A DNA stretch of 64,000 nt from Calamus simplicifolius (Eukaryota; Streptophyta; Magnoliopsida; Arecales; Arecaceae), in NCBI GenBank assembly GCA_900491605.1, contig UESW01004235.1, positions 731,462 to 795,461 of the forward strand. The letters run 5' to 3'. The position numbers and the translations under genes were made by a program. Positions 22,474 to 35,528 of this stretch are shown piece after piece. Within the stretch, counting starts at the first letter, position 1, and every line of letters begins with the position of its first letter. The notes under the pieces were generated by a model. That model saw nothing but the letters and a program-made list of their open reading frames with translations, was not told the origin of the DNA and ran no database searches.

Positions 22474-25400
22474 CTAGTTTGCATTCACCGGTTTTGTTGT
22501 GAGGCCAAATCCAAATGGAAACAGTGGGTCATAATGTGGATCGCCAACATTCATGGGAAGCTGATCCACAGACTTGAACCATGTCCGAGGGAGCTTGCCA
22601 GAGAAGCCATGGTCACCAAAGAGAACATCAGCCACACCCTGGCCTTCGGTTCCAGGAAGCCATGCTGCCACAAACGTGTCGATTTTGTCGATGTATGGCT
22701 CGATCACGAGTGGGCGCCCAGAGATCAGTATGACCACACATTTGATATGGCTGCAGACATTCTGGATCACCTTGGGGCCAGGGTGAGGTATTGTGAGGTT
22801 TAAATTGTCACCATTTGTCTCAGCATATGGATGCTCACCAACCACAACTATGGCATAAGAGAAGTTGTTTCTGCGGACATAATCACTATCAGGGTTCTTG
22901 GAGTAGATGACCTTCGTTTTTGCATCAACTGTGGACTTAACAGCATGGAGGATGGTGTTTCCTGTCAAAATTCATTGTTCAAAATTAGAGAACTTCAGCA
23001 TCATCCAATACATCTTGAGAGGAAATGAACTTCAAATGTTTGTCAGCACTACCAGTTGTGAGATTGTTCCCACTGAGTCCTTGCCAACTGATTGTCCACC
23101 CTCCACACTGATAGCCCAGGTTGTCAGCATGGCTTCCAGCAATCAGGATTTTCTGTGCCTTCTTAGGAAGTGGCAGCATTGGATTGTCTGCAGACTTTCC
23201 ATTTTTCAGCAGCACAAGTGATTTCCTCACAGCCTCCCTGGCAAGTTTGCGATGCTCCTATGGCAAATCAATAGTTTTAGGCACCAAACAACATCAGTTA
23301 GGGAGTGATCGAGGAATAAATTAATTTGGCTACATGTATGTACATAGGATTCCATATGTAATTGTTTGGCAGTTTTCAAGTGTGGGCGGGCATTGATGGG
23401 TGGGGTCTGCCGATAAGCACCCTACTCCTCAATGCGGAGATTGTAAAGGAAAGAGTTAAGAGGTTCAGGTTCAAACTGTAATGGAAGCATTCTTGCTGAA
23501 CTTTGAAAAAAAAAAAAAAAGAAAAGAAGAGTGAGTAGGCATTTGGAGATTATGATTAACCTTCTTCCCAAGCTGATCAGCCAAGCTAGGATCCGCAAAT
23601 GGGTCCTCGAACAGACCCATGGTGAACTTGACGCGGAGGATCCGTCTCACAGCATCGTCAATTCGACTCATGGGGATGATGTTGTTCTTAACTTGGTAGG
23701 TCAGGTCATCAATGAACTCTTTGAAAGCAAAAGGAATCATTACCTGTAGGAAGGAACATAATAGGTCACAGAAAAACATAAACAGGTCAGAATTATCCGA
23801 GGTTTGCAAAGGCTTCTTGCTAACCACTTATTTTACAGTCTGATTAAGTTCTCTTCTTTCTCAACCTAGTAATAGTTTAGTTGCATCCCTTGAAGCACAT
23901 CATCAAGTTCTCACCAGATCTCTATTGTAGAAACTACTAGAGTGTTATATTTATGATTTTCTTCATATTTGATCTCTAAAACTATCTTTTAGCATTCAAA
24001 AGCAGTGTACTATCCTTGTATAACTCATGAATAGTGCAGCGCTTATGGTCTTAAGATCATTTATAAGAGTTTCCTTCAGGAAAGGTCATTTACAAGAGTG
24101 ATACAGACCATGTCGATGCCGGCACCAATTCCAGCCTGGATCGAATAGGAGTAATTTGCATGTCCAGGGTTGGTGATAAAGTCTATTCCCTCCATATCAC
24201 TGATCACAAAACCCTGTCATTTCGACACAAGGAAAGAGGAAAAATAAATCAGCCTCAGTGTATTATTGAGAACATATTAGAGATTCACATCAATGAAACC
24301 AAGAAATAATAACTTCATTTGTTGGGGATATGGGCTGTGTGATCATCCACTAACCCTGAAACGGAGCGTGCCTTTGAGGAAATTGGTCACTAGGTAATGG
24401 TTGGCATGCATTTTCACTCCATTCCAGCTTGAATAGGAAACCATCACCGTAGAGACACCTTTGATGATAGCAGCATCGTAAGGAGGCATGTGGATGCTAA
24501 GCAATCCATGTGGACTGATGATGGTGTTATTTGCATTAATGCCCATATATGTTCCTCCATCACCAACAAAATGTTTAGCACATGCAGCAACATTTCTCCT
24601 ATAGAATATACAAGCAACATTGATAATATCTGTTGCATCATTTATAATAAATATATTGGACCCGGTTTATGATAAGATTGCAGTTCATTGTTTAGTGTAC
24701 TGTGGACTTCAGGAACTAGCATTAAAAAAAAATACTGGGAATAAGGACACAAAGGTCTGACAAAGAGAGACACAGACAGAGGTCAGAACAAGGGACAAGG
24801 AACTCAGACCAAGTTAATTGATAGGCTTTATGATTTGAGTTTTGTTTTGTGAGTCCACTAGCATCAAGAACTACAACTTGAAAGTTCAATTTCATGATGG
24901 AGGTCTTGGAGGATCAGTTTTCATAGCACCGATGGTCTTAGAGCTCCCTCTTTTTCCTTTTTAAAGGAATATACTGATGGCCCTCATCATAAACAAGAAA
25001 AACTAATCCCACCTCTTATAGCTGACCAAACAAATCCTTTTACTACATTTCTTTCTATCACAAGCTACCTCCAGTGTCACTCAACCTTATGATAATGATT
25101 CTAAAAACATAAGCCTAAAAGACCGCATAGCAACGAAGAAAAATTCTATAAATTGCTGCAATTTGATTGAAGATGACAAGCACATGAAAATATCTTACTT
25201 TCCCGCTACAAATGGAACTCCTTTTTGAGAATTTGCTGGAAAATCTCCTTGTAAGCCAGGAATTATCTCTGTCATTTCCTCAACGACCTTTGGATCTTCA
25301 CTGTAGCTCTCATAACAGCGACCCCATCTTGGATCTCTACAGACCTAAACAAGAACATGCAAGGAATGAAAAAAAAAAAAGCAAGACTAATTATTTGTGT

Positions 25401-28400
25401 TGCACACAATGTTTCCAACAGAATTTATCCATCATGTAAGACCTAAAATTCATATAAACAGAATCTTCTTCTCGTTTAAACTTTACCGCAACACATGGAG
25501 CAAAAGTATACTGAATGCCCGTTGCTCTAATTTCAAGGGCAGTTGCTGCACCAATTTTCTTCACAAGTGCTGGATCCCTAAAAGGAAAGGAACTTTATAT
25601 CAAAATTAAGATAAAAGATTATAGGAATAAGAAGAATCTTTGTTTGAAAATATAGATATGAGAAGAAACTATTGTTCAACAGTAAACAAATATATTCATT
25701 TTGTTCATAACTTTTAGGGTGTTCTGGCACTTTTGTTAAATAAAGCAAACATAGGAAGCCATTTAAGCTAAAAGGACATTGGTTTACAATAAGGCTATTT
25801 TCTGCATTGGAGATCTATGCTCCAAGAATCAATTTAGTTTTATATTAGGAAGGTTGACTATAAAAGTTATTTTCCTTCTTAGGAAGTTAATGGAGAAGTA
25901 TGGAGAAAAAAATAGAATCTTTATATGGGTTTTATTAATGTAGAGAAAATATACGATAGGATCCCTAAAAAAATCTTAGATGGGTGCTAGAAAAGAAATG
26001 AGTACTCATTAGATATATTAACATAACAAAAGATATGTAAGATAAAACGGTTCCTAGTGTAAGAACTACATATAGTAACACTAGTAAAAGAATTGGTTTT
26101 AGTTTCTATCTTTTTGTTTTAGTTATAAATAAACTTACTAGATCTATTTAGAATAATATTTTATGGTACATATTATTATAAAATATTATTTGCAGATGAT
26201 ATAGTACTAGTAGATGAAACTAAGGCTAGAGTTAATCATAAGTTTAAAATATGACAAAGTGCATTAGAATTTAAAGATTTTAGATTAAGTAGGACAAAAA
26301 TAGAATACATGTAATGCAATTTTAGAACAATTAGAAATAAAGATGAATGTAAAGTTAAAATTGAGGACCATAAAGTTAATAAAATGATCATTTTTGGTAT
26401 TTAAAATTGATTATTCATAAGAAAGAGAGATAGAGGATGATGTTGTCCTTCGGATTAAAGCAGGTTGAATGAAATAAAAAAGTATAATTAGAATATTATG
26501 TGATCCTAAAGTACCTACTGAATTGAAAGAAAAGTTTTATAGGACAGCCATAAGCTCGGCTACGCTTTATGACACGGAATGTTGGGTGGTTATAGAAAAT
26601 GTATGTACATAAGATAAATGTTATAGAAATAAGAATGTTGAGATGAATATGTAGTAATATAAGAAAAGATAGAATAAAAAATGAAACCATTCGTAAAAAG
26701 ATAGAGGTAGCTCCAATCGAGGATAAATTAAGGGAAGGATGACTTATATAGTTTGGACATTTACAATGTAGACCTAGAGTTGTACCTATATGAAGAAGTG
26801 ACCTAATACACATAAAAGAAAAAAAAGGTAGAGATTACATAGAAGGAAGTGATAAAGAAAGATTTTGAATCTTTACATCTTACAAAACATATGATATAGA
26901 ACCAAGTTGAATGAAGAAAAAGATTCATAACCGACCTCAACTAGTTTAGGAATAAGGCTTTGTTATTATTATTGTTGTTGTTGTAGAGATCTATGCTGCA
27001 AGAAGGGTTTAAACAATGTTGGCTCTACCAATACATGTAGATGAGGCTTTACAACTATGAGAAACTTTTACATTCTTTAACTAATAAGAAGTGTAGATAT
27101 CAAGATATTTCATATTTATTGTGAGAGCCCATATTGATGAGCATTTAGTTCCATATCAGTCACATAAAACATAGATCTTGGGTACTTATATAGGATCAAG
27201 AAATCCAAATAATGCATTTTTGGCTAGCCTTTTTATATAAGATCCTAGATTGTGACAAATAGGATAAGGGCAAACCCAATCCACGACCCATATAGACTAA
27301 GGTGCAGTATAGATGAACTCTATATGCTTATAATTAGATTTGATTGGATTTGGACAAGGATCCTAAGCCTCATGAGTGCCAAGGTTTAAATGGAAGGAGT
27401 ACATGAGAGCCCATTCTGATAAGTGTTTTGTTCCATATTGGTTATATACTAAAGAGATTTTGATATTTATATAGGATCAATGAGTCCAATTAATACCTTT
27501 TTAGCTAGCTTTCTTGGGTGAGATCTTAGGTTGTGGCATTTATAATATCATAACATTTAGATATTACAATAGAATTGTTCGAAGAAACTTAAAATGTTAG
27601 CAAGACGTATGATTCATGCGAATAAAATATTTTTCAACCTAGTGCCAGTCATCCATGGCACATCAAGCAGAAATTTTTGAGTGACACCCCCATTCTAGAA
27701 TGTTGTACCAATTTTGATCCAGAATAGTTATAAGAATATCCGAATAATTAAGGGCACTCACGAAACATATAAAATGATACAAATATTTCTCAATCTTTAA
27801 ACCTAATTTGTTCAGGAATTAACACATATTTTGCTTCTATAGTTTGCTGGAATACCTCCTGATGCCTGCTATCATATGTGTGCAGGCAGGTTGTAGAGGA
27901 GCTACCACCATGTGTTAACCTTATCCATGGACTGGTTAAAGTTAAATGACAAATCAATGGTCCATTGACAAGGAAAGTAAGCCTGCAAATCTCCAATGAA
28001 TCACTTTAGTATTTTCAAGTTTTCAACAGGCCATTTACCTTTCCTTTTTTTGTTTTTGTTTTTGAGAAACCCATGGGAAAACCCTATTGAACTTCATCTC
28101 GCTCAGCACTGCAAGGTCTTACACTTTTTCTTTTTTAATTTCATTTGAATGCAAAAAAAACTGACAGTCCTATATAATTTTCCCTCAGCTGCGTGCAACA
28201 TTCCCATCTCAGTACAAGTAATTGTTTATTATCCGAAATAAAGTAGTATTGCAGAACAATGTAGAAGAAGAGAAATTTGGGTTAAAATAATTAGATTAAA
28301 AGAGCTTAAGAAGGTATTTACACTCAAGTTTCTTTCACAGTTATGGCTTCTAGTAACTATATAAATTGAATGGAAATTAACTATTGCATGCCTTATAGTA

Positions 28401-30055
28401 TGCGGTACTATCTTTTTTTTTTCTCCTTTTTCTCTGAGGGAATGCTTGCGGTATTATCATATTTATTATCTGCTATGGTTGGCATAACAGGTGAGATAGA
28501 ATTACATTTTTTCTTCTGATTAAATATGCAGGTTCATACGATGAAAATGGTATCAGCTGAAGCCTTTCTATGAAGAACCATACTAAACAATCATATCAAA
28601 TATGTTTACAATAGGGAATATGTGCTTTCATCAACAGATCAGTCTCTTGAGAATTTTATTTTATGTTAGACATTAAATACCATTAGAGTTTCTTTTTTAT
28701 CAATACAAAGTTTTGTGATTTGACAGTTGGAAACAAAGTTCCTGACACATTGTTTTTTTTTTTTTTGGTGGGGGGGGGGGGGGGTTTGTTTTGAAGTTTA
28801 CCAATTAATTGCTAGTCCTTTAATCATTCATGAAAGTTATAAACTAAACATGTGTCCTTCAGAAACCTTTCTGGTTTCTGGAAGCCTCATGCTTTTTAAT
28901 TACAGGAGTTTCTTTTGGCTTTTGACCGCTTGAAGTCAATAGTAAACTATTTTTGAAATGCTTATCTGTAGATGTTTCTGTTTGGTCCACCTGATGGTAA
29001 GCATCTAAAGGGCCTGTCAACCCAAAATGAAAAGAGGACAACTCCATGTTAGATCAATTGCTTCTAGCATTTATCTGAGAACTGTATTATCTTAATTTTA
29101 TACTATAACAATTAAGAAAAATTATTCTAGCATTAGTTTTCACATTAGTCAACTCTGGGTTCTTGCTGACTAGAGGCTGTCAGTTCAAAACCTTCAACTT
29201 TGCTTGTGCAGCCAATACTGATCCATGACAAATTAAGGTTGTACCTTCGGAGAGGAGAGGTATAAGCACTTTGCACCACGAACGGCTCAACCTACTTCAG
29301 GGGACATTATTTCAGGTAAGCCTCCACAACCGGGCTATTTATTGCTTATCTATGTACTGATTTGCCAATTTAATTTATTTTTAGAAAAAATGTACTAACC
29401 CTGATATAGATTATGATGTTCAACATGATATATAAATTCCCTAGAAAATTTAGTAGATCCATCAGGCAGCATTAAATTTGACACAAATATGATTCCTATA
29501 ACAACAATATTTTTGTCCATAAACTACAATATGCTAACCTGGTAGCTCCAAGCCCAATATTGTGTGGGAAAATGGTGGCATTGTAGGCATTATTGTGGCC
29601 ATGGAGAGCATCGATGCCATAAATAATTGGAATTCCAAGACGTGTAGACAAAGCAGCCTTCTGCATCTTATTTACCATTTTCAACCATGTCTCAGCAGAA
29701 GCCTTGGGTGCAGGCACACTTCCTCCCCCACTGAGTACACTGCCTGCAACACTTGGTTAGCTTAACAACAACAGCCATATCTTCCCATGTTCTTCTTATT
29801 CTGAATTTAATCAGAGACACTAAAATTAGTACCTATAAAATAATTCTTTATGACTGCATCTGAAGCATTTTCCCTTTCAATTTGCGACATTTGTCCAATC
29901 TTCTCAGCAAGAGTCATCCGGCTCAATAAATCATTGATACGAACATTCAGTGGTTGCATAGGGTCCTTATACTTCAAATAATCTGATCCTCCCATTACCG
30001 CCAAGCAACATATGAATAAAAGAATGAATAGAGAACATTGGAAGCTCGCCATCAT
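22474..30055 (-). CDS. GH3 beta-D-glucan exohydrolase copy B, intact
   Basis: Exons 30055-29833, 29743-29539, 25577-25487, 25344-25199, 24598-24355, 24213-24109, 23743-23561, 23257-23053, 22961-22474. They sum to 1890 nt, giving 629 residues, the usual plant GH3 length. Every intron is GT-AG and in frame. A signal peptide (1-23) directs it to the apoplast. Domain 1 (TIM barrel) has RMTLAEKIGQM and KHFVGDGGT, with the nucleophile at Asp309. Domain 2 (alpha/beta sandwich) has LVLLKNGK, CGGWTISWQG and the acid/base Glu515 in EHPYAET. Asp309-Glu515 spacing is 206, equal to Asp285-Glu491 in barley ExoI. The likely role is exo-hydrolysis of (1,3)- and (1,4)-beta-glucans in wall turnover. Oddity: GFVISDMEG has Met310 where the family has Trp (barley Trp286, a +1 subsite clamp), so substrate preference may differ. 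Confidence 0.92.
25578..25826. other. GH3 copy B intron 2, 3' end, and left LINE target site
   Basis: Short intronic sequence. 25810-25826 (GAGATCTATGCTCCAAG) is the left target duplication of the LINE that follows. Confidence 0.8.
25827..26985 (+). mobile_element. 5'-truncated RTE LINE in GH3 copy B intron 2
   Basis: Plus-strand RTE remnant starting inside RT (FINVEKIYDRIPKKILRWVLEK at about 25930-25990). It passes the ADD-type catalytic region near 26195-26220 and the C-terminal words found in other RTEs, and ends in a (TTA/TTG)n tail at about 26961-26984. Target duplication of 17 bp with one mismatch: 25810-25826 and 26986-27002. Multiply disrupted. Confidence 0.85.
27121..27560. repeat. 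unclassified dispersed repeat, two direct copies
   Basis: Copies at 27121-27240 and 27402-27530 share GAGAGCCCAT, TTATATAGGATCAA and TTTTTAGCTAGC-like words. A third copy lies at 31202-31340. Boundaries and class are unknown; an LTR or MITE remnant is possible. Confidence 0.6.
28751..28787. repeat. poly-T / poly-G homopolymer run
   Basis: About 15 T followed, after GGTG, by about 15 G. Such a run is prone to length errors in sequencing and assembly. Confidence 0.9.
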
Positions 30056-31201
30056 AAAATAATGGAATCTTCAGCTATTTGTTTGCAGATCTGAAAGGAG
30101 GAATTTTAAGTAAGGAAATGCAAATGGAGAGAACAAATTTATTTGTATAGCTTATATAAGAATCAAATATTTAAGAATAGTCATAGCAAAAAGATTATAA
30201 AACAAGAAATTTTAATATAAAAATGGCATCGACCATCTGTTTTTTAAATCGAAGCATCATCATTTCAATATGATAACTACACACATGATTATGTCCTTTA
30301 AAGAATTGATCATTGATTCTGAGGATGTAGAATCAACTAACAACCCCACAACATCCCCTCACTATTGAGGAGAAATGGGGAGTTCGGGTGTAATCAGGAG
30401 AATGCCTTGATACATGGATTGGAACTCAATTTAATGTCAAAGTTTGAGCTATTAAGTTTTGAGTTCAATCCTCTATATCAATTCATCTGCCTCACACTAA
30501 TTATTTCATGTGAGATCAAAACCTACATGTGATCCTCAACAAAATCTTCTTCACATGTGAGCCAATTTTAACTCCCTCTCGGGTCTAATCCATCAATCTA
30601 ATCAAGATCACAAGCTAAAGTTCTTCTCAAGAGCTAATACCATTTATTGGAAAGAAATGGAGAGTTTGAGTTACCATAACTCTCTGCTCTCATGCTACCA
30701 TTCTTCATAAGAGCTAAAGTCATTGGCTCTAATGCCACTTGTGAGGGAGAAATAGGGTTTGAGTTCAACTAGGAGAAGATCTTGATATAGAAGTAGGAAC
30801 CCACTTCAATTTAAAAACCTAAGCCATTAAGTTTTGGGCTCAATTATCTATATCAATTCAGCTACCCTCCACTAATTGTTCCATATGTGACTAAACCTCA
30901 CATGTGATCCTCAATAGCGCCAACCTAAACAAGAGGAAATAAAAAGGAAAGCATACTCTAGTGAATATTGTCAGCAAACATTTAAAAAAAAATGAAGAAA
31001 TGGAGCATACCATAAGTTGAACCTACGAATTAAAGAGGAGATCTTTGAAAAAGGGCGAGAAGCAGTTAAGCTATTAGGAAACGAAAGAAGAGAAAATGAA
31101 TGAATGATAGGGAAATACGATAATTGCCAACAAAGATTGGAAAAAGGGCATCAGTAAGAAATGAATTTGTTGAAGATCTAAATGATAACTTGAAATATTT
31201 A
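30056..31201 (-). promoter_or_regulatory. 5' leader, leader intron and upstream region of GH3 copy B
   Basis: By analogy with copy A, an acceptor CTCCTTTCAG (exon edge about 30090) lies 35 bases before the ATG. A donor TATG|GTATGC occurs at exon edge 31011, giving a possible 920-bp 5'-UTR intron. No clear TATA box was found upstream, so the promoter start is unresolved. Confidence 0.35.
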
Positions 31202-31340
31202 TTCTAACGGCCCATGCTAACAAGTGTTTAGTCTCATATCGGCTATATACTGGATAGAACTTGGATATTTATATAGGATCAAGGAATCTAAATAATATAT
31301 TTTAGCTAAATGAGATCTTAGGTTATTACAAATAGTATCA
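31202..31340. repeat. third copy of the 27.1/27.4-kb dispersed repeat
   Basis: Shares GTGTTTAGT, TTATATAGGATCAAGGAATC and AGATCTTAGGTT words with the two copies in GH3 copy B intron 2. An imperfect (CT)n run follows at 31420-31437. Confidence 0.6.
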
Positions 31341-31449
31341 GACACCATCCATAGTTCATGTGGACTAGAGGGCACTACAGGCAAGCTCGTTTGGATTAAC
31401 CACTGCCTTAACATCTTTGTTCTCTCTCTCTCTCTCACTCATGTGTATA

Positions 31450-32040
31450 CTCAACTCAACTCAACTCAACTCATCTAAGCCTTTTTCCAACTACATGGGG
31501 TCGGCTACATGAATATGTTTCCTCCACTCTGCTCTATTTAGGACCAAGTCGATATTCAAATTACAAATATTTATATTTTTTAAATTATTTCTATCCATGT
31601 TAGTTTAGGTCTACCTCTACCTTATCCTTACCATACATTGTTAAAAGATCACTTTTTCTAACTGAAGCATCTAAAGGTTTACGTTGTATATGTTCAAACC
31701 ATCGCAATCGATTTTCTCTCATTTTATCTTCAATTGGGGCTACTCCTATCATTTCTCTTATATGTTTATTTCTAATTTTATCTTTTAAAGTTTTACCATA
31801 TATCCATCTTAACATACGTATTTCTGTCACACTTAATTTATTCGCATGTTGTTTCAATATTGCCCAACACTCTGTTCCATATAGCATAGCTGGCTTAATA
31901 GCGGTTTTATAGAATTTTTCTTTCAATTTTAATGATATGTGTCGATCATGCAATACTCCCGAAGCACTCCACTTATTCTATCCTGCTTTAACTCTATAAC
32001 TCACATCTTCACCTATTTCACCTTCTTGCTGGATCTCTCT
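31450..32040 (-). mobile_element. 5'-truncated RTE LINE fragment
   Basis: The minus strand encodes the RTE C-terminal region: SLKLKEKFYKTAIKPAMLYG, ECWAILKQH, MLRWIYG, then IGVAPIEDKMRENRLRWFEH. The 3' tail has CTCAACT repeats. It is flanked by a 12-bp duplication CTCATGTGTATA at 31438-31449 and 32041-32052. The reading frame of 117 codons at 31953-31600 survives but is only the tail of ORF2. Confidence 0.9.
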
Positions 32041-32052
32041 CTCATGTGTATA

Positions 32053-33570
32053 TTCATCTTATTTGTTTTCAAAGAACTTGATGGTAAGGTATTTTGGAAT
32101 CCATAGGTGTAAGCTTAGTTGAATGGCACTCCTCTTCCAAGAGATTGCCCTTCAGGTCCAGAATTTAAACCTTGGAGATGACACATTACCACCATATTGC
32201 TCAAAATAGAAAAAAAGAAACGAAAAAAAAGGAAGAAGTGTGCTTAGCTAATTGAAGAAAGAATATTGATGTTGGACTATGCCAGAACCAAATCTATAGT
32301 ACATAATTCTATGTTGCAAAACATATGAATAATAGCACGATTGCTCAAAATCATGACAATAGTAAAACATACGTGGTACATAATTTTATGTTGGAAAACA
32401 TAGAATGACATAAGCAAGAATGTAGATATAGATACACAGCACACAACAACCCACACCCATGCCCATGCCCACACCCACCTCCAAACCAAGGTGTGCAATA
32501 AAGATCATATGGCGTGCTATACAAAATGGAGTCTTGGGTTTCTGAGTAAGGATTGGGTAAAATATAGTGTGAGAAAGGACTTACCCCCTGATGGGGACAA
32601 ATAACAAGTAAGGATTCATAAAGAAGACCACAAACAGATCAGGTTTGTGAGTCATGGGCATGGACTTCAGTCCAAGAAGGTTTTCTCAGAGAACACAGAA
32701 TCAGAAAGGATGTCGGTATGTCATCGCAGCCAACAAGGACATATCCAATATGAAAAGATGGTAGAAGAAGATAACAGAACAGTGAAGACAACGCCCAGAC
32801 TTTTCCAATCCAAACATCAGCAGCCCCATTACAGTTGAGTTGTGGGCGCCCCACAAAAGGTCTGAAAGCTTTCTTGGTCGGCATAGCAAAGCTTGCCAGA
32901 CATCAAGAGCTAGAGGGGGAGCCAAGACAGTCTAATTCACCACTGAAAAGAGAATGCCCAAATTGAATGACTGCAAAACTATTGGCACAAGCAAGAGTTC
33001 AAACATGTTGAAAGCAAAAGATTACCATCCAACAAACAAGCACCACCACAAGCAAAAGGATTCCATTAAGGAGAGGTGATACATATCCTAATAGAATCAA
33101 CAACAATTAAAGTTATATCCTCATAACAGAAACGAATGCAAAACAAGTAACAAATAATGGAAAATCTGCCAAAAAGAACAAGAAAAGTTCCAATAAAATG
33201 AACTCAATTTCGGCAAACCAAATGAGAGTCATTTTCTGTGGAAATAAATGAGCTTCACATACACTTAAAAATGAATAACCAAATGGAGACATCTGATAAG
33301 GGGTTTCTTGTTGTGGGACAATTCAGAACGTACAAGTAAAACAACATTAAAAAAAAATAGCACATGAGGTTAGAACAGAACCAGCAATATTTCACAAAAA
33401 AAAATAAACCGATCAATTTTTTTTTGGAGATGCCATATATGTTGTTGACAATAAGATCCCTGTTGGTTCGGACTAACAAATGGATCACTACTTATGACCT
33501 ATGAGCCAGGCTGGAAAGAAGGGTTTATTATTATTATTATTTTCAATAAATAAAAGGCAAAAACGATAAA

Positions 33571-33602
<32 letters not shown>

Positions 33603-35527
33603 GTATTATTTCTTTCCTTTCGAGTTGGCGGCATAATAACAGGGGATTGCATGCAGCCATGTCTTACTTTTTCATCTTAAAAAAAAAATCGTGGCTCTCT
33701 TTATTGCTTCTGGCTCCATGCGGATAAGGCGATATCTAACTTTTTATCTAAAAATAAATATCTTTCTTTATAACATTTTAGATTCTTTTGCAGGTGATGC
33801 TATAAATAAACAAATATCCAAACGTATAAATTCAAGGAGTAAAATCTTTTAAAAAATATTCTAGCTAAACTCTAAATAAAAATTTCTTTTATGATTTTTT
33901 TTGTCAAATTTTATATAAATACATTTATTAATAAAAAAATTATTATATACAAATGTATAAAAGAAAAAATAAAAATTAAGATAATACACACATATACATA
34001 TGAGAGTTTATGAGGCATGAGCTATATACCAAAAGCTATATTAATTTAAAATGGGTGCCATATATAAAGTTAGCGTTGTAATAGTGTGATATCTCAAACT
34101 CTATATTAAAATGTTTAGCTAAATTTTTTATTATAATTTAGCCAAATTCTGCCTGAGAGAAAAATCAGAACAACCTCTCTTTCATCCTAGATTTTAGCCC
34201 TCTTATTATTTGAAGTTTCAATCTGACTTTTATTTTTGAAAAAAAATAAAAAATAGGATTTCTCCTTTAATTTTTTTTATCCCACCAAATTTGTCCAAAT
34301 TATGGAAATATGCTCCACCTCCTTTTTTTTTTTTTTTTGGTACAAACGGGTGATCCTTGCCTGTTTACTCACAATAACTTTTTAGTAAGAAAGGACTAAT
34401 CATAGTAAAAAAATATAATAAAAAACTAAGAGATTTAATCATGATCTAACCAACCATTGGCCAACCCTCCCTCCAATTAGCTATATTTCCCTTTTAAAAG
34501 GGAGAATAATAGAATATATAAAGAGCATTGGATGGCATTTATGCTTTGACATCCTCTATTATTATTCTTGTCATCCTTAACATTACAGGCAACCTAAGTT
34601 GTTTGTCTTTCAATATTATTCTAAAATCCTACAATATTTGACCTTTTATGCTATATTTTTTCTTTTTTCTTTGAAGTATGTTGTTGACTTTTAAAAATAA
34701 AAAAATATTTTTTATTTATTTTTATAATCAACATATATGTTTAATATTTTATTTTATTAATTTATACTTATTTAGCTTTATGATTATTCTTTAAAATAAT
34801 AAGAAATCTAGGATCAGCTTTATTATTAATGACATATATTTTCTAAGAAGAGAACTTTTGGTTCACATATATGCTTTGATAAGTTGGTGGTGAGTGTATA
34901 TATAAATAGATGTATAGATACAAAGATATTCCCACCAATAATGCGTTTCATCAACTTTTACCTCTAACATTTGCTTGCCTAGATTAAAATCCGTTAACTA
35001 TTTTTCCTTTAATTATATAAATTATATGAACATTTTGAAAGAGACTTTAAAATAACATAAGTATATACTTGTGCTTTTAATTTTCTAAAGAGTAATTATA
35101 GGCGGGATTGTAGCTTCATGTTTGCACTTTCTCTTTCTATTTGGGAGGTTTTATGTTCAAATCATGGGAAGAGTTTCACAAGTGAGTTATATAAAATGCT
35201 AATTAATGTTATTTCATCATTTATATCAAAGAAAAAAAAAGAAATTATATAGTTTGAAGGAAATGCTAGGAAAAAGTTGCTATGGTATAAGACGATAATT
35301 TAATATGGTAGTACTTCTAATTTTCATTTGAGGATGCCATCATACATATAAGTTTTATATTTTCAAGGAGATTTACATGCAAGTTAATTTTTGAAAAAGG
35401 CATATTGTAGGTTTTAGTTTTTTAGAGTGCATGTTCATTGATTCATTTTTGTCGAACAAGCTTTAATTATTTTGATGAATAAATAAAATATAAAATATTT
35501 TTTAATATATATAAAAATAGAGAATTA
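32053..35527. other. intergenic, no gene recognised
   Basis: Strongly AT-rich with short frames only. Contains an (ATT)n microsatellite at 33571-33602. A GC-moderate patch at 32640-32930 gives open frames on both strands, but none resembles a known domain. Confidence 0.6.
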
Positions 35528-35528
35528 T

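Larger units (their letters stand above)
27003..29538. other. GH3 copy B intron 2, 5' part
   Basis: Intronic sequence with two copies of an unclassified repeat (27121-27300 and 27402-27560) and a T15/G15 homopolymer pair at 28751-28787. No gene fragment is recognised in the rest. Confidence 0.55.

Noticed and set aside
22831..23749. Plus-strand frames over the GH3 exons
   Set aside because: They are antisense shadows of copy B exons 7-9; the minus strand gives a continuous GH3 protein.
29160..29300. Possible SINE with a box-B-like GTCAGTTCAAAACC
   Set aside because: The box-B match is weak, no box A at the right distance was found, and there is no A-tail or target duplication.
32639..32925. 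Overlapping open frames in a GC-moderate patch
   Set aside because: Open on both strands, with no recognisable domain and no splice context.
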